A stretch of 64,000 nucleotides of DNA from Planctomycetota bacterium (GTDB taxonomy: Bacteria > Planctomycetota > UBA8108 > UBA1146). The notes under the pieces were generated by a model, which ran no database searches, was not told the origin of the DNA, and was given only the letters and a program-made list of their open reading frames with translations. Numbering within the stretch: position 1 is the first letter of the stretch; the number at the start of each line of letters is the position of its first letter. This document shows positions 18,009 through 29,183 of this stretch, piece by piece. The translations under genes and the position numbers were made by a program. The stretch covers positions 1 through 64,000 of the forward strand of contig JAAZXB010000016.1 in the NCBI GenBank assembly GCA_014240375.1, read 5' to 3'.

Positions 18009-18191
18009 ATGACTCCCGATAACATGATGGACAAGAGAAACGCTCCTGAGCCTACTGGTGGAGAAATTCTAGATCACCTGGTATGGCGTGATCTGGGCTT
18101 TGAAAAGCAATTTGGCATGACCTTTTTCCAACCCCCGGTCGATGTTCAGAATACAGATACGACCGATCTCGAAGAGTCACCTGGAAGGTAA
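18009..18191 (+). CDS. doubtful small ORF in a 319-bp stretch
   Basis: The interval 17883-18201 between pdh-type beta subunit and the regulator holds no clear gene. The only candidate is this 60-codon ORF, whose product has a short aromatic block (HLVWRDLGFEKQFGMTFFQPP) and no known motif. There is no Shine-Dalgarno site in front of it. A separate 10-codon frame at 17991 has a better site (GAGGGGAA) and could be a leader peptide, but this is speculation. Low confidence that either is translated. Confidence 0.25.
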   Translation: MTPDNMMDKRNAPEPTGGEILDHLVWRDLGFEKQFGMTFFQPPVDVQNTDTTDLEESPGR

Positions 18192-18201
18192 CGGGGGGGC
18201 A

Positions 18202-19743
18202 TCAAGAAGCACCCTCATCCGGGTCCTTGAGCGGAATACCGTGCTTCTTCATCCTGCGGTAGAGGGTACGTCTGGAGATGCCCAGAGCCTGGCACGCTTC
18301 AGATTTGTTGCCCCCTGCGACCTCCAGTGCGCGCATGATCACTTCACGCTCTGCACGTCCCAGCACATCTTTGACCCCCGTTGAATACTCACCGGAGTTC
18401 AGAATCGATCCACCTAGTAATTCCTGCATACTTGCCCCATCGATGGAGCTCAATCCAGATGCTCCGATCCTTCTCGCCAGATGGACCGCATCCCAGCCGT
18501 TACCCGGCCAGTGGTGGGAGAGTAATAATGCCTGAGCATCCGCTTCCAGTAGCGGAGGAGTGACCATTTCCTCGGTCAGATGCTGATCGATGATCAGCAA
18601 GGAATCGAGCGGACGATTCCTCAATGGCGGTAAGTGAACCTCGAGGCCCGCCAGCCGGTAGCGTAACTCCTGGCGGATTCGGCCGGTTCCTTGATCGGAG
18701 GAACTGCATGCCAGGAAACGCAAGTCTGCCACCAGTTCCTCGGTCCCGGCAACTCGACGATATGTGCCAGAATCGATCACCCGCAACAAGGCCGCTTGCA
18801 ATGCTGGCGAGGCCTCATCGATGGCATCCAGCAGCAAGGTTCCCCCTGAGGCCCGGTCGAGTAATCCGGGTCGTTGCTGATCGGCATCGGTGAAGGCACC
18901 CTTCTCATTGCCAAACAACTCGACTTCGATGAGTGACTCATTGAGTGTGCCACAATGAAGGACCATGAACTCTCCACCGCCACTGGCCTGATGGATCGCT
19001 CTCGCCAACAGATCTTTTCCGGTTCCACTCTCTCCTTCGATGAGAACGGATATGCGTGTGAGAGCGATCTTCTTCAACTCCTCGATCGGTTTCGAGAGTA
19101 CTGATGAGTGGCTGATGAAGTTCCCGATCTGGCTGACGATTCGTGGCTCCAGTGGTGCTACCGGGTTCTTTGCAACCACGGCTGGCTCCTCGCTCATCGG
19201 TGGATCAGCGACGCTGGTAAACTCTGGAGTTTCCGCTCGCGAGTCCGACCGCTCCCGCTCGAGGATCAGATCGATCAGCGAAAGGACCATCTGCTGTTTC
19301 GATCCGGATTGCTGATTCTCCGGACCATCGCCAAAGCGTGAATCGAGATAGACTGCAGTACGCTGTGCTGGCTTCCCCAGGGGAATCACCAGGATCCAGC
19401 GCGCTCGCTGCACTCCCTCCTTCTCCGAAGGGGAACGCAGCCTTCGATCGAGATGAGCGTCTTTGAACAGTACCGGTGACTTCCCCGCACACCCGAGTTC
19501 AAAGGCGTGATGTGAGATGGTCGTGGCAGCGACAGGGACCTTGCGCCCTTCAGCGCCGCGAGAACACCAGACCTTGTACTCTCCCACTTCCACGGCGCTG
19601 ACCAGTAGTCCACGCTGAGCACCATGATGCTGTTGAATCCAGCGCAACAGCAATTCAACGCCACGCATTGAACTGCTCTTCCCCGGCCTCGGGGCGAGCA
19701 CCTGTTCGATCAATTCCTGGAAATGTGGATCTGGGTCAGTCAT
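18202..19743 (-). CDS. sigma-54-type AAA+ activator homolog with altered catalytic motifs
   Basis: A 513-residue regulator: an N-terminal GAF-like sensory region (about 1-165), a linker, an AAA+ domain (about 205-440), and a Fis-type helix-turn-helix (NKSEACQALGISRRTLYRRM, about 482-501). The Walker A motif is intact (GESGTGKD, 236-243). The sigma-54 contact loop reads GAFTDA (282-287) instead of GAFTGA, and Walker B reads LLLDAI (303-308), with alanine where the catalytic glutamate normally is. The arginine-finger region RQELRYRL is kept. It may therefore bind ATP but hydrolyse it poorly. It starts 71 bp after nadK on the same strand. Target genes unknown. Confidence 0.85.
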   Translation of the reverse strand: MTDPDPHFQELIEQVLAPRPGKSSSMRGVELLLRWIQQHHGAQRGLLVSAVEVGEYKVWCSRGAEGRKVPVAATTISHHAFELGCAGKSPVLFKDAHLDRRLRSPSEKEGVQRARWILVIPLGKPAQRTAVYLDSRFGDGPENQQSGSKQQMVLSLIDLILERERSDSRAETPEFTSVADPPMSEEPAVVAKNPVAPLEPRIVSQIGNFISHSSVLSKPIEELKKIALTRISVLIEGESGTGKDLLARAIHQASGGGEFMVLHCGTLNESLIEVELFGNEKGAFTDADQQRPGLLDRASGGTLLLDAIDEASPALQAALLRVIDSGTYRRVAGTEELVADLRFLACSSSDQGTGRIRQELRYRLAGLEVHLPPLRNRPLDSLLIIDQHLTEEMVTPPLLEADAQALLLSHHWPGNGWDAVHLARRIGASGLSSIDGASMQELLGGSILNSGEYSTGVKDVLGRAEREVIMRALEVAGGNKSEACQALGISRRTLYRRMKKHGIPLKDPDEGAS

Positions 19744-19814
19744 GTCATGGTGATGGTAGGCGACCGGAGACTGTCGAGCGAGGCCTCACTACTCAATCCC
19801 GCCAGAGAGCAGAC

Positions 19815-20660
19815 TCAGTCTTGAGATGAACGTTCCCCGATGATCCGAGATAAGAGGCTCTGGATGTACTGGTGGCCCAGAGGCCGAAGTAATCGTACGA
19901 AATCTCCCCTGGCTTTGACCATCAATTCATCGACCTTGGCGTAGGACTCGCCGTCCACCACCACGCGGATCGGTCGCTTCTCCCCACCCTCTCCGAAGAT
20001 GCGAATCGTCGTATCGAGCGGAAGAACCACCGGAAACTGCAGCGAATGAAACTGGACCGGGCGATGTGCATTGAGGGGAGTGACGACCAATCCTTCCACT
20101 CTCGGATGTACCACCGGACCGCCAGCCGCCAGTGAATATGCGGTAGAACCCGCTGCGGTTGCCATCACCAGACCGTCTCCGGAGTAGGCGTTGAGGAACA
20201 CTTCATCGATATAAACTCCGAGGTGAACCGTCTGGCCAGAATCGCGTTCCAGAACGATGTCATTGATTCCTGCAGACTGGCCTTGGCTTCCATCCGTCGA
20301 CTTCCAGGTCGCCTGTATCACGGGCAAGCGTTGCTCCACGAATCGACCACCTAGCAATGTGCTGACCAGTTCGGCGGGCTCTTGCCTGGGATTCATCAGG
20401 AAACCGACTCGGCCGAAATTGACTCCGTAGCAGGGGATCGGAGGATGGCCCAGTTCTCTCAGCAGAGACATCAGCGAACCGTCTCCACCGACGACGATGA
20501 TGAGGTCCTCATCTGCCTGCGGCGATTCGCCCGAGGTGGGAGACCAGAAGCGCGATTGCAAACCGGATGTATCCAGCACTGCCGATACATCCGTGATGAA
20601 TTGATCCATCTCGGCAGATGTAGAATCGGCCACGATGAGAATTCGTTCTGGTTTGAGCAT
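19815..20660 (-). CDS. nadK: NAD kinase
   Basis: A 281-residue protein with the family's GGDG motif (VVGGDGSLMSLLREL), NFGRVGFLM, the NDIVLERD segment, and the ATAAGSTAYSLAAGGPVVHP block that binds NAD. It phosphorylates NAD(+) to NADP(+) with ATP in the cytosol. Length and motif order are typical. It begins 16 bases after the UDP-xylose synthase gene stops, so it is probably in an operon with the two nucleotide-sugar genes; the regulator gene follows 71 bases later. Confidence 0.95.
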   Translation of the reverse strand: MLKPERILIVADSTSAEMDQFITDVSAVLDTSGLQSRFWSPTSGESPQADEDLIIVVGGDGSLMSLLRELGHPPIPCYGVNFGRVGFLMNPRQEPAELVSTLLGGRFVEQRLPVIQATWKSTDGSQGQSAGINDIVLERDSGQTVHLGVYIDEVFLNAYSGDGLVMATAAGSTAYSLAAGGPVVHPRVEGLVVTPLNAHRPVQFHSLQFPVVLPLDTTIRIFGEGGEKRPIRVVVDGESYAKVDELMVKARGDFVRLLRPLGHQYIQSLLSRIIGERSSQD

Positions 20661-20676
20661 CGAGCGCCCTCCTCGA

Positions 20677-21654
20677 CTACCCCGCTGTCGAAGCTACCGC
20701 TTCACCCCCACGCTCTCGCAGGGTTTTTTCAAAGTAAGGAATGGTGCTAGAGAGCCCTTCCTTCAGCGACAGCTTTGGACTCCAGTTGAGCACCTTCTTG
20801 GCCAGACTGATATCTGGTTGCCTGACTTTTGGGTCGTCCTCAGGGAGATCCTTGAACTGAATGTCGCTGGAGGATCCGGTCGCCCGGATGACTTCCCTGG
20901 CGAATTCGTTGATGGAGATCTCGACCGGATTGCCGAGGTTGACCGGTTCGGTGAAGTCGGAATCGAGGAGTCGATAGATCCCTTCGATCAGATCGCTGAC
21001 ATGACAGAAAGATCTTGTCTGGGAGCCATCGCCGAACACCGTCAATGGTTGCTCGGTCAGTGCCTGACAGATGAAATTAGGCAGTGCTCGGCCGTCGTTG
21101 AGTCGCATCCTTGGGCCATAGGTATTGAAGATCCTGACGATCCTGGTATCGACTCCGTGGCTTCGATGGTAGGCCAGCGTCATCGCCTCGGCAAATCGCT
21201 TGGCCTCATCGTAGACCCCTCTGACGCCAATCGGATTCACATTGCCCCAGTAAGATTCTGGCTGCGGGTGAACCAACGGATCGCCATAGACCTCGCTGGT
21301 ACTGGCCAGCAAGAACTTTGCGCCACAGGCTTTGGCCAGCCCCAGCGCCTTGTGGGTCCCGAGGGATCCGACCTTGAGGGTCTGAATCGGAAACTCCTGG
21401 TAATCGATGGGACTTGCCGGTGAGGCGAAGTGAAGGATGGCATCGACCTTGCACGGAACATGGATGAACTCGGTCACATCATGTTTGATGAACTGGAATC
21501 GTGGATTCCCGAAGAGATGCTCGATGTTTCGAATATCTCCCGTGAGCAGATTATCCATCACCACGACTTTGCAATCCCTGCTGAGGAATAGATCGGCCAG
21601 GTGAGAACCGATGAAACCTGCTCCCCCGGTGATGAGTATATTACTTGCGGACAT
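20677..21654 (-). CDS. UDP-glucuronate decarboxylase (UDP-xylose synthase)
   Basis: A 325-residue extended short-chain dehydrogenase. It has [15 protein letters not shown], the NAD-contact block [19 protein letters not shown], catalytic STSEVYGDP and Y-x3-K (YDEAKRFAE), and the [15 protein letters not shown] segment that marks UXS-type decarboxylases rather than dTDP-glucose dehydratases. It converts UDP-glucuronate to UDP-xylose. ATG 21654 is preferred because the fold starts there. It overlaps the 3' end of the UDP-glucose dehydrogenase gene by 14 bases, so two consecutive pathway steps are translated together; the product probably feeds surface polysaccharide synthesis. Confidence 0.93.
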   Translation of the reverse strand: MSASNILITGGAGFIGSHLADLFLSRDCKVVVMDNLLTGDIRNIEHLFGNPRFQFIKHDVTEFIHVPCKVDAILHFASPASPIDYQEFPIQTLKVGSLGTHKALGLAKACGAKFLLASTSEVYGDPLVHPQPESYWGNVNPIGVRGVYDEAKRFAEAMTLAYHRSHGVDTRIVRIFNTYGPRMRLNDGRALPNFICQALTEQPLTVFGDGSQTRSFCHVSDLIEGIYRLLDSDFTEPVNLGNPVEISINEFAREVIRATGSSSDIQFKDLPEDDPKVRQPDISLAKKVLNWSPKLSLKEGLSSTIPYFEKTLRERGGEAVASTAG

Positions 21655-22963
21655 CCGCGACTCTCCTTGATCCGATCCCGTGGTATTCAATCCCATGCTT
21701 GCCAGTCATCTCTTCATTCCAGATATTTCTACCATCATAGATCACCGGCTGCTCCAGAAGTTTCACCATCCGGACAAAATCAGGGCGTCTGTATTCGTTC
21801 CATTCAGTCACCAGCAACAGCGCACTGGCTCCAATAATCGCTTCGTACGGATCAGAACTGTACTCGATCAGATCACCCATCTCGGTCCTGGCGGTTTCAA
21901 TCGCCTCGGGATCATGAGCCCGGACCACCGCTCCGCGACCGACCAGTTCTCTGGCGATCACCACTGACGGGGCCTCTCTCATGTCATCGGTTCTCGGCTT
22001 GAAGGCCAGACCCCACATGCCAAATACATGCCCTGAGAGATCTTCACCGAAACGAGTCACGATTTTCTCGACCAGACGAAGCTTCTGGCGATCGTTGACC
22101 GCATCGACCGCGTCGAGGATCTCCAGGGTCGATCCGTGCTCCCGGGCCAGCGCTGAAAGCGCACGGACATCCTTTGGAAAACAGGAGCCTCCGTACCCGA
22201 CACCAGGAAAGAGAAAGTGAGGCCCGATCCTTTGGTCTGAACCCATTCCCTGGCGCACTTTCGACACATCTGCTCCGACTGTCTCACACAACCGAGCGAT
22301 GTCATTCATGAACGAGATCTTGGTGGCGAGCATCGCGTTGGAAGCGTATTTGGTCATCTCCGCAGATGCAGGATCCATCACCAGTAATGGTTTTCCAGTT
22401 CTGACGAAGGGTGAGTAAAGATCCCTCATCAGGTCTGCGGCTCCATCGTCATCGGTTCCGATGACCACTCGATCTGGTTTCATGAAGTCATCGATGGCCG
22501 CACCCTCCTTGAGAAACTCAGGATTGGACACCACCTCGATCGAATGAGAGCTAGCCTCGCGAATCAGATCCCTGACCACCACTGCGGTTCCCACCGGGAC
22601 CGTCGATTTGTTGACCACTACCAGTGGCCCTACCATGGCTCTTCCAATCTCGGTTGCCACCGTCCGGACCGCCGACAGGTCGCAGGATCCGTCCTCCCCC
22701 TGGGGAGTACCGACTGCGATGAAGACCACCTCTGCTTCGGCGATGGAACTCTTGAGATCGGTGGTGAAGGACAACCTTCCGGACTTGGCGTTGCGCGCCA
22801 CCAGTTCTTCGAGCCCCGGCTCGTAAATTGGAATGTGGCCTTCCCTGAGGCTCTCAATTTTGGCTGCATCTCGATCGACGCAGGTCACATCGTTACCGCT
22901 TTCTGAAAAGCAGGTCCCTGTGACCAATCCAACGTAGCCGGTTCCAACTATCGTGATTCTCAT
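21641..22963 (-). CDS. ugd: UDP-glucose 6-dehydrogenase
   Basis: A 440-residue enzyme oxidising UDP-glucose to UDP-glucuronate with two NAD(+). The N-terminal Rossmann motif is [16 protein letters not shown]; the catalytic cysteine lies in [15 protein letters not shown], and the C-terminal domain shows the [16 protein letters not shown] and IYDGRNIWN blocks. Length is normal. The start at 22963 has a GGAGAG site and matches the family N-terminus, whereas the upstream extension does not. It is first in a ugd-UXS-nadK operon and supplies UXS directly. Confidence 0.95.
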   Translation of the reverse strand: MRITIVGTGYVGLVTGTCFSESGNDVTCVDRDAAKIESLREGHIPIYEPGLEELVARNAKSGRLSFTTDLKSSIAEAEVVFIAVGTPQGEDGSCDLSAVRTVATEIGRAMVGPLVVVNKSTVPVGTAVVVRDLIREASSHSIEVVSNPEFLKEGAAIDDFMKPDRVVIGTDDDGAADLMRDLYSPFVRTGKPLLVMDPASAEMTKYASNAMLATKISFMNDIARLCETVGADVSKVRQGMGSDQRIGPHFLFPGVGYGGSCFPKDVRALSALAREHGSTLEILDAVDAVNDRQKLRLVEKIVTRFGEDLSGHVFGMWGLAFKPRTDDMREAPSVVIARELVGRGAVVRAHDPEAIETARTEMGDLIEYSSDPYEAIIGASALLLVTEWNEYRRPDFVRMVKLLEQPVIYDGRNIWNEEMTGKHGIEYHGIGSRRVADVRK

Positions 22964-23101
22964 GTTTGAGGTCTCTCCAACCCATACAAGGCGATACAGC
23001 CGATCCACCAGGTCATCGGTGGAGCGTCCAACAGGATCATATCAGAGCCAGATCTCAGCGGCATCAAAGGTCGAGAAATCCCTCAGGTACGATGTCGCTC
23101 G

Positions 23102-24652
23102 ATGATCCAGATGCGTACAATGAGACCCATGCATAGTGATGATTTCCTCTCGGGCCTCAACCAACCCCCTCCTCCTCCTGATCCCAAGAGTGATCAAGAT
23201 GACCCGTCACCCAGGACCTGTTTCAGCGATTTACCGCTGCCAGGCCCGGTTCTGGACCAGTTGACCGCTCTCGGGTTCCTCCACCCCACTCCGATCCAGG
23301 AGTTGACCATCCCGGTCGCCATGAAGGGCATCGACCTGATCGGCAAGGCGGAGACTGGAACCGGCAAGACGCTGGCCTTCACCAGCCCCATCATCGGGCA
23401 ACTCGATTCGGAGCGTGTCGCGGTCCAGGCGATCGTGCTGTGTCCGACTCGTGAGTTGGCTCAGCAGGTGGAGGAAGTGGCGGCAGCACTGGGTAAGCCC
23501 CTCGGGATACGAGTGGCTCTGGTGGTCGGCGGTGTTCATCAATCACAACAATTGCTGCAACTGCGTCGGGGAGCCCAGATGGTCGTGGGAACCCCTGGTC
23601 GAGTTCTGGACTTTCTTCGAAGCGGCAAAATCCGACTCGGCTGGGTCGAACATGTGGTCCTCGATGAAGCAGACCGGATGCTGGACATGGGATTCATCGA
23701 TGATGTCTCAGAAATTCTCCAGCACACTCCTCCCGAAAGACAGACCTATCTCTTCTCTGCGACCCTTCCAACGAAGATCAAGAGCCTGACCAAGAAGTTC
23801 ATGAAGGATCCGCAAGTCATCTCCACCATCCGGGAGATCGCCACCGTGCCCGATATCGACCAGCAATTCATTCGCTGCGATGACTGGGCCAAGAAATACT
23901 GGGTCCACCAGCTTCTCGATCAAAATCCGGACGAAACTTGCATCATCTTTTGCAACACCCGTAGAGCAGTCATCGATCTCGATCGAGATCTTTGGGGGCG
24001 CGGATATCCGGCCGGATCGTTACACGGAGATCATGACCAGGAGCGCCGGTTCAAGGTGCTGGAAGGCTTCAAGAACAAGCAGATCAAGACGCTGGTCGCA
24101 ACCGATGTCGCGGCCCGGGGACTCGATGTGGAAGCGGTGGCACGGATCGTGAACTTCGACATCCCGGACGAGGTCGAGACCTATGTTCACAGGATCGGCA
24201 GGACCGGCAGGGCCGGAGCAGCCGGAATAGCGATCAGCCTGGTCGACTCTCGAGATCGTCTCTCCTGGAATCGGATCCGAACGGAAACCGGATTCCCCAT
24301 CGAGGAATCGACCTGGACGCCGCCGAAAGGGGCTCGCCCCGATCCCGCGCAGCGCTCCTACCGCCGTTCCCCGGCCAAGCCCGGGGGCAGTGGACCTTAC
24401 CGCGGTGGCGGTGGCGGTCGCAGTGGTGGTGGCGGTCGCAGTGGTGGCGGCGGTCGCAGTGGTGGCGGCAGTCGCAGTGGTGGTGGCGGCGGCAGTCGCA
24501 GTGGTGGTGGCGGCGGCAGTCGCAGTGGTGGTGGCGGCGGCAGTCGCAGTGGTGGTGGCGGCGGTCGCAGTGGTGGCGGCGGAGGAGGAAACTCTCGTCG
24601 CAGCGGCGGTTCCGGATCTCCGCGCCAGGGCGGCAGACGCCCCTCTCGCTGA
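23102..24652 (+). CDS. DEAD-box RNA helicase, RhlE-like, with Gly/Ser/Arg-rich tail
   Basis: A 516-residue helicase with all core motifs: Q motif (TPIQELTIP), AETGTGKT, PTRELAQQ, TPGR, DEAD (VLDEADRMLDMGF), SATLP, then in domain 2 VATDVAARGLDV and HRIGRTGRAGAAG. It should unwind RNA duplexes with ATP, for example in ribosome assembly or mRNA decay. The last 90 residues are almost only G, S and R, a tail that often binds RNA. Several in-frame starts lie within 30 bases (23102, 23111, 23120, 23129), so the first codon is uncertain. Motif order and the downstream rich tail fit the RhlE group. Confidence 0.93.
   Translation: MIQMRTMRPMHSDDFLSGLNQPPPPPDPKSDQDDPSPRTCFSDLPLPGPVLDQLTALGFLHPTPIQELTIPVAMKGIDLIGKAETGTGKTLAFTSPIIGQLDSERVAVQAIVLCPTRELAQQVEEVAAALGKPLGIRVALVVGGVHQSQQLLQLRRGAQMVVGTPGRVLDFLRSGKIRLGWVEHVVLDEADRMLDMGFIDDVSEILQHTPPERQTYLFSATLPTKIKSLTKKFMKDPQVISTIREIATVPDIDQQFIRCDDWAKKYWVHQLLDQNPDETCIIFCNTRRAVIDLDRDLWGRGYPAGSLHGDHDQERRFKVLEGFKNKQIKTLVATDVAARGLDVEAVARIVNFDIPDEVETYVHRIGRTGRAGAAGIAISLVDSRDRLSWNRIRTETGFPIEESTWTPPKGARPDPAQRSYRRSPAKPGGSGPYRGGGGGRSGGGGRSGGGGRSGGGSRSGGGGGSRSGGGGGSRSGGGGGSRSGGGGGRSGGGGGGNSRRSGGSGSPRQGGRRPSR
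24403..24588. repeat. low-complexity (ggtggcggtcgcagt)n coding repeat
   Basis: Degenerate repeats of 12-18 bp built from ggtggc, ggcggt and cgcagt encode the helicase's RSGGG(G) tail. The unit varies in length by one or two glycine codons, as expected when tandem copies expand and contract. It is wholly inside the coding frame. Confidence 0.9.
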
Positions 24653-24692
24653 GTCCTCGTATTACTGAGTCCTCGTATTACTGAGTCCTCGT
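24649..24692. repeat. 16-bp tandem repeat starting at the helicase stop codon
   Basis: The unit ctgagtcctcgtatta is present at 24649-24664 and 24665-24680, and a third partial copy occupies 24681-24692. The first unit includes the TGA stop of the helicase gene, so the repeat extends directly into the 3' untranslated region. Its unit is not a multiple of three. Confidence 0.9.
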
Positions 24693-24786
24693 TCTCGCCA
24701 AATCTTCCTCCAGCGAACTCGATTCGATCCCGCTCGTGATTCTTCCTCGAATGATCCCCGTTTCCCCACAACTCAGGATGAGAAAA

Positions 24787-24817
24787 GGCCCCGATCCGCA
24801 CTGAGCGAAACGGGGCC
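24787..24817 (-). terminator. Rho-independent terminator of groESL
   Basis: GGCCCCG (24787-24793) pairs with CGGGGCC (24811-24817) around a 17-base loop. On the minus strand the hairpin is followed by ccttttctc. It lies 28 bases beyond the groEL stop and so ends the groES-groEL transcript. Confidence 0.8.
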
Positions 24818-24844
24818 CCATCTACCTTCAAACGGTTCGCCGGG

Positions 24845-26512
<1,668 letters not shown>

Positions 26513-26583
26513 CTTGTCGCTTCCTCTCAATATCGTCATCCCCCTGGGTTCTCCCGGCGGATGACTGGGTTGATCTCAGTGAA

Positions 26584-26880
26584 CTAATTGACGATCGCGA
26601 GGACATCATCCTCACTCATGATCAGGTACTCTTCGCCTTCCACTTTGATCTGGGTTCCGGCGTAGGAGCTGAAGATCACACGATCGTTCTTGCTGACCTG
26701 GAAATTGGCACGATTGCCATCCTTGAGGAGTTTGCCGTCTCCGAGCGCCATCACGCGCCCCTCACTCGGCTTTTCCTTCGCATTGTCAGGCAGGAAAATC
26801 CCACCCTTGGTCTTGTCCTCCGCTTCGAGTCGCTTGACGACGATTTTGTCGTTCAGCGGACGAAGATTCAGATTCGCCAT
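26584..26880 (-). CDS. groES: 10 kDa co-chaperonin GroES
   Basis: A 98-residue co-chaperonin: LNLRPLNDKIVVKRLEAEDKTKGGIFLPDNAKEKPSEG, with the mobile loop GGIFLPDNA that docks on GroEL, then VSKNDRVIFSSYAGTQIKVEGEEYLIMSEDDVLAIV. ATG 26880 is chosen because the family start is here and an AGAGAGGCG site precedes it; the longer frame adds a non-homologous 14 residues. I find no CIRCE inverted repeat between it and the upstream receiver-domain gene, so heat control is by another mechanism. Confidence 0.96.
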   Translation of the reverse strand: MANLNLRPLNDKIVVKRLEAEDKTKGGIFLPDNAKEKPSEGRVMALGDGKLLKDGNRANFQVSKNDRVIFSSYAGTQIKVEGEEYLIMSEDDVLAIVN

Positions 26881-26969
26881 CAGAGTCGCCTCTCTTTCCC
26901 GTGCCCATGCGGGCATTCTCATGAAGACCTCGACAGATTCCTCCTCGGAATCCAGCCCAAGATCTATTG

Positions 26970-27425
26970 TCAGTTCGTCAGCAAGGTATGAACCAGGTCC
27001 CGGACGCTCCTCCGGAATAGATCTGGCTCGACCGGTTTCGGCAACAACGCGAAACCACCTGCTTCTTCTACATCTTTACTCAATGCTTCACTCGCTTCGC
27101 CGCTGACGAACAACGCCGGCAACTGCCAGCGGAACTCGGTCCGGATCCTTCTCAGCAACTCGACTCCGGTCAGGTCTGGCATGTACACATCCAGCACCAA
27201 AAAATCGAAGGGGCTGGTCTCGACCCGGTCGGCGGAATCGGGAAACTGAACCCGACAGAGCAACTCCAGTGCCTCGACGCCGCCCCCTACATTTTCGGTT
27301 TCAAACCCCGCACCATCGAGCAAGGCAGTCAAACTGCCACGGACCCCTGCGTCGTCATCTGCGAGTAGCACTCGATAGCGCCCCCGACGGGAATCGGCTC
27401 CCGGTGTGATGATCTCCGCCAGCAT
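26970..27425 (-). CDS. stand-alone response-regulator receiver protein
   Basis: A 151-residue single receiver domain. The acidic pair is in VLLADDDAG (near residue 25), the phospho-acceptor aspartate in FLVLDVYMPDLTG (near residue 80), and the conserved lysine in ALLPKPVEP near residue 130. A switch serine/threonine is in FVSGEAS. There is no output domain, so it may pass phosphate to a partner or bind a target. No histidine kinase is nearby. It is co-directional with groES, with 89 bases between; a link to chaperonin control is not shown. Confidence 0.85.
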   Translation of the reverse strand: MLAEIITPGADSRRGRYRVLLADDDAGVRGSLTALLDGAGFETENVGGGVEALELLCRVQFPDSADRVETSPFDFLVLDVYMPDLTGVELLRRIRTEFRWQLPALFVSGEASEALSKDVEEAGGFALLPKPVEPDLFRRSVRDLVHTLLTN

Positions 27426-27764
27426 CGTGATCCCTTCTCGGATCCCATTTCGGATTGCGGACTTTTCCGCTCATCCTCTGTTTTTGCAACGATCGTGCCG
27501 CGCAGCGACCAGTTCGTGACCTGATTCCAAGTTATTACCTGGACTCTAGTTATGATTGCTCTACTGGGGCGTAGAGCGGCCCAGCGACAACTTGCCCTGC
27601 CAGAATGGCATAGCCCCGGAGGCGTAGTGGCAGACTCCTGCCACGGTGGCAGATGTTACAGACGGTGGATCTGTTGAATTGTCAGGGGCGGATGGCGACG
27701 ATTCAGCGGGGACAGCGGCGAGCAGCCGTTGCCACGAGGGCACGAAGAGGAACGGGGCCGGTAG
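27426..27764. other. 339-bp region holding the structured 5' leader of mgtE
   Basis: No gene fits here. Close to mgtE lie two hairpins: a perfect seven-bp stem with a four-base loop at 27627-27644 (GTGGCAG / CTGCCAC), with a third gtggcag copy just after it, and an imperfect CTGGGGC/GCCCAG stem at 27564-27584. The layout suggests a regulated leader. It does not match the M-box or other magnesium riboswitch cores that I can recall. The other half of the stretch holds the minus-strand promoter of the receiver gene. Confidence 0.5.
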
Positions 27765-29165
27765 TTGTCTCAGCCAGCGGAAGACCCCACCAATCTCGGA
27801 GATGCGATCCGAGCCGCTCTCGATTCCGCCGATGCCGATCGGCAATTGAGAGCGACGCTCAAGGACATCCGCCCCGAAGACATCGCACACATTCTCGACG
27901 ATCTCGATCCCGATCAGAAACTGAAGGTGTTCGACACCATCGAGACCGAAACCCAGGCCGAGGTGATCGACGAGACGGACCCCACCTCTCGGGAACAGGT
28001 CATCGAAAATCTCGACCTCTCAGAGCTCAAGTCGATCCTCGCAGAGATGCCACCTGACGAGGCTACCGACCTCCTCAATCAACTTCCCCAGACCCGGCGC
28101 CGCCAGGTGTTATCGGGGATGGATCCTGCAACCACCGTTGAGTTGCTCCGGCTGATGCAGCACCCGGACGATTCTGCCGGTGGGATCATGACCCTCGACT
28201 ACCTTGCGGTGAATCCTCAACTCACTTCCGAAGATGCGATTTCGCTGATCCAGAAACACATCGAGACCGAGGTGGTCAATTACGTTTACGCCATCGACGA
28301 GCAGCGGCACCTGATCGGAGTCATCTCGATTCGAGACCTGCTCGGTTCAGATCCGAAAACCCAGGTCGCGGAATTGATGGAGACTGAAGTGATCTCCATC
28401 GCCGTCGACGAGGATCAGGAAGCAGTGGCGCATCTGGCTCGACGCTACAACCTCCAGGCGATCCCAGTGGTCGACCATCACGATCACCTGCTGGGGGTGG
28501 CGACATTCGACGACATCGTGGAGATCCTCAGTGATGAAGCCGATGAAGACATCTACCGCCTGGCGGGGGCTCCCGAGGTGCACCCCGCCCAGCAGAAGGT
28601 CCTGCGCAGGGCATTGCTCAGAATCCCCTGGCTGTTCCTGCCGGTGATCAGCGGTTTCATCCTGGCGTGGATGCACCCGGATAACCGAACTCTGGCGGAG
28701 ATTCTCGCCTCCGGGTCCGATCAGCGGCTGATACTGGCCGCCTTCATTCCGCTGGTGATGGGCATTGCCGGTGGGGTCGGTACCCAGTCTGCGACGATGG
28801 TGGTTCGTGGAATGGCGGTCGGCGACATCGAGTTGGGGCGAACCACTCTGAGATTGTTCCGCCAGGAAGTGGTTGTCGGGATCTTCATCGCATTCGCGAT
28901 TGGAGGTGTGGTCGGCCTGGTCCTGGCCGTCGCCACCGGAACAGAGAGTTCCACCGAGTGGTTCCACTTCCCCCTCGCCGTGTCGGTTGGAATCGGAGCA
29001 GGTATCGTCCTCGCCAGTGCCTGTGGTACTGCTTTACCGATCTTCTGCGAAAAAATCGGCCTCGACCCGGCTCTGGTTGCAGGTCCGTTCATCACCAGTT
29101 TCAACGATGTCACCGCTGCGATCACCTTCATCGCCGTGGCGGAGTTGATCTTGCGTACCTTGTGA
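27765..29165 (+). CDS. mgtE: MgtE-type magnesium transporter
   Basis: A 466-residue Mg(2+) channel/transporter. It has the N-terminal superhelical MgtE domain (about 25-125), two CBS domains (about 135-260; MTLDYLAVNPQLTSEDAI and MSETEV-like METEVISIAVDEDQEAV) and a five-helix membrane domain with the pore segment MGIAGGVGTQSATMVVRG and PALVAGPFITSFNDVTA. CBS and N domains close the pore when Mg(2+) is high. The start is a TTG with GAGGAA upstream; the N-terminal ten residues are weakly supported. Its long leader may add regulation at RNA level. Confidence 0.94.
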   Translation: MSQPAEDPTNLGDAIRAALDSADADRQLRATLKDIRPEDIAHILDDLDPDQKLKVFDTIETETQAEVIDETDPTSREQVIENLDLSELKSILAEMPPDEATDLLNQLPQTRRRQVLSGMDPATTVELLRLMQHPDDSAGGIMTLDYLAVNPQLTSEDAISLIQKHIETEVVNYVYAIDEQRHLIGVISIRDLLGSDPKTQVAELMETEVISIAVDEDQEAVAHLARRYNLQAIPVVDHHDHLLGVATFDDIVEILSDEADEDIYRLAGAPEVHPAQQKVLRRALLRIPWLFLPVISGFILAWMHPDNRTLAEILASGSDQRLILAAFIPLVMGIAGGVGTQSATMVVRGMAVGDIELGRTTLRLFRQEVVVGIFIAFAIGGVVGLVLAVATGTESSTEWFHFPLAVSVGIGAGIVLASACGTALPIFCEKIGLDPALVAGPFITSFNDVTAAITFIAVAELILRTL

Positions 29166-29183
29166 GGGGGGTGCGGAAATCGG

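Noticed and set aside
24403-24692. CRISPR-like repeats near the helicase 3' end
   Set aside because: Units are adjacent with no spacers, are part of Gly/Ser/Arg codons or follow the stop codon, and there are no cas genes.
26881-26969. CIRCE operator upstream of groES
   Set aside because: I looked for the TTAGCACTC-N9-GAGTGCTAA repeat on both strands in this gap and saw no match.
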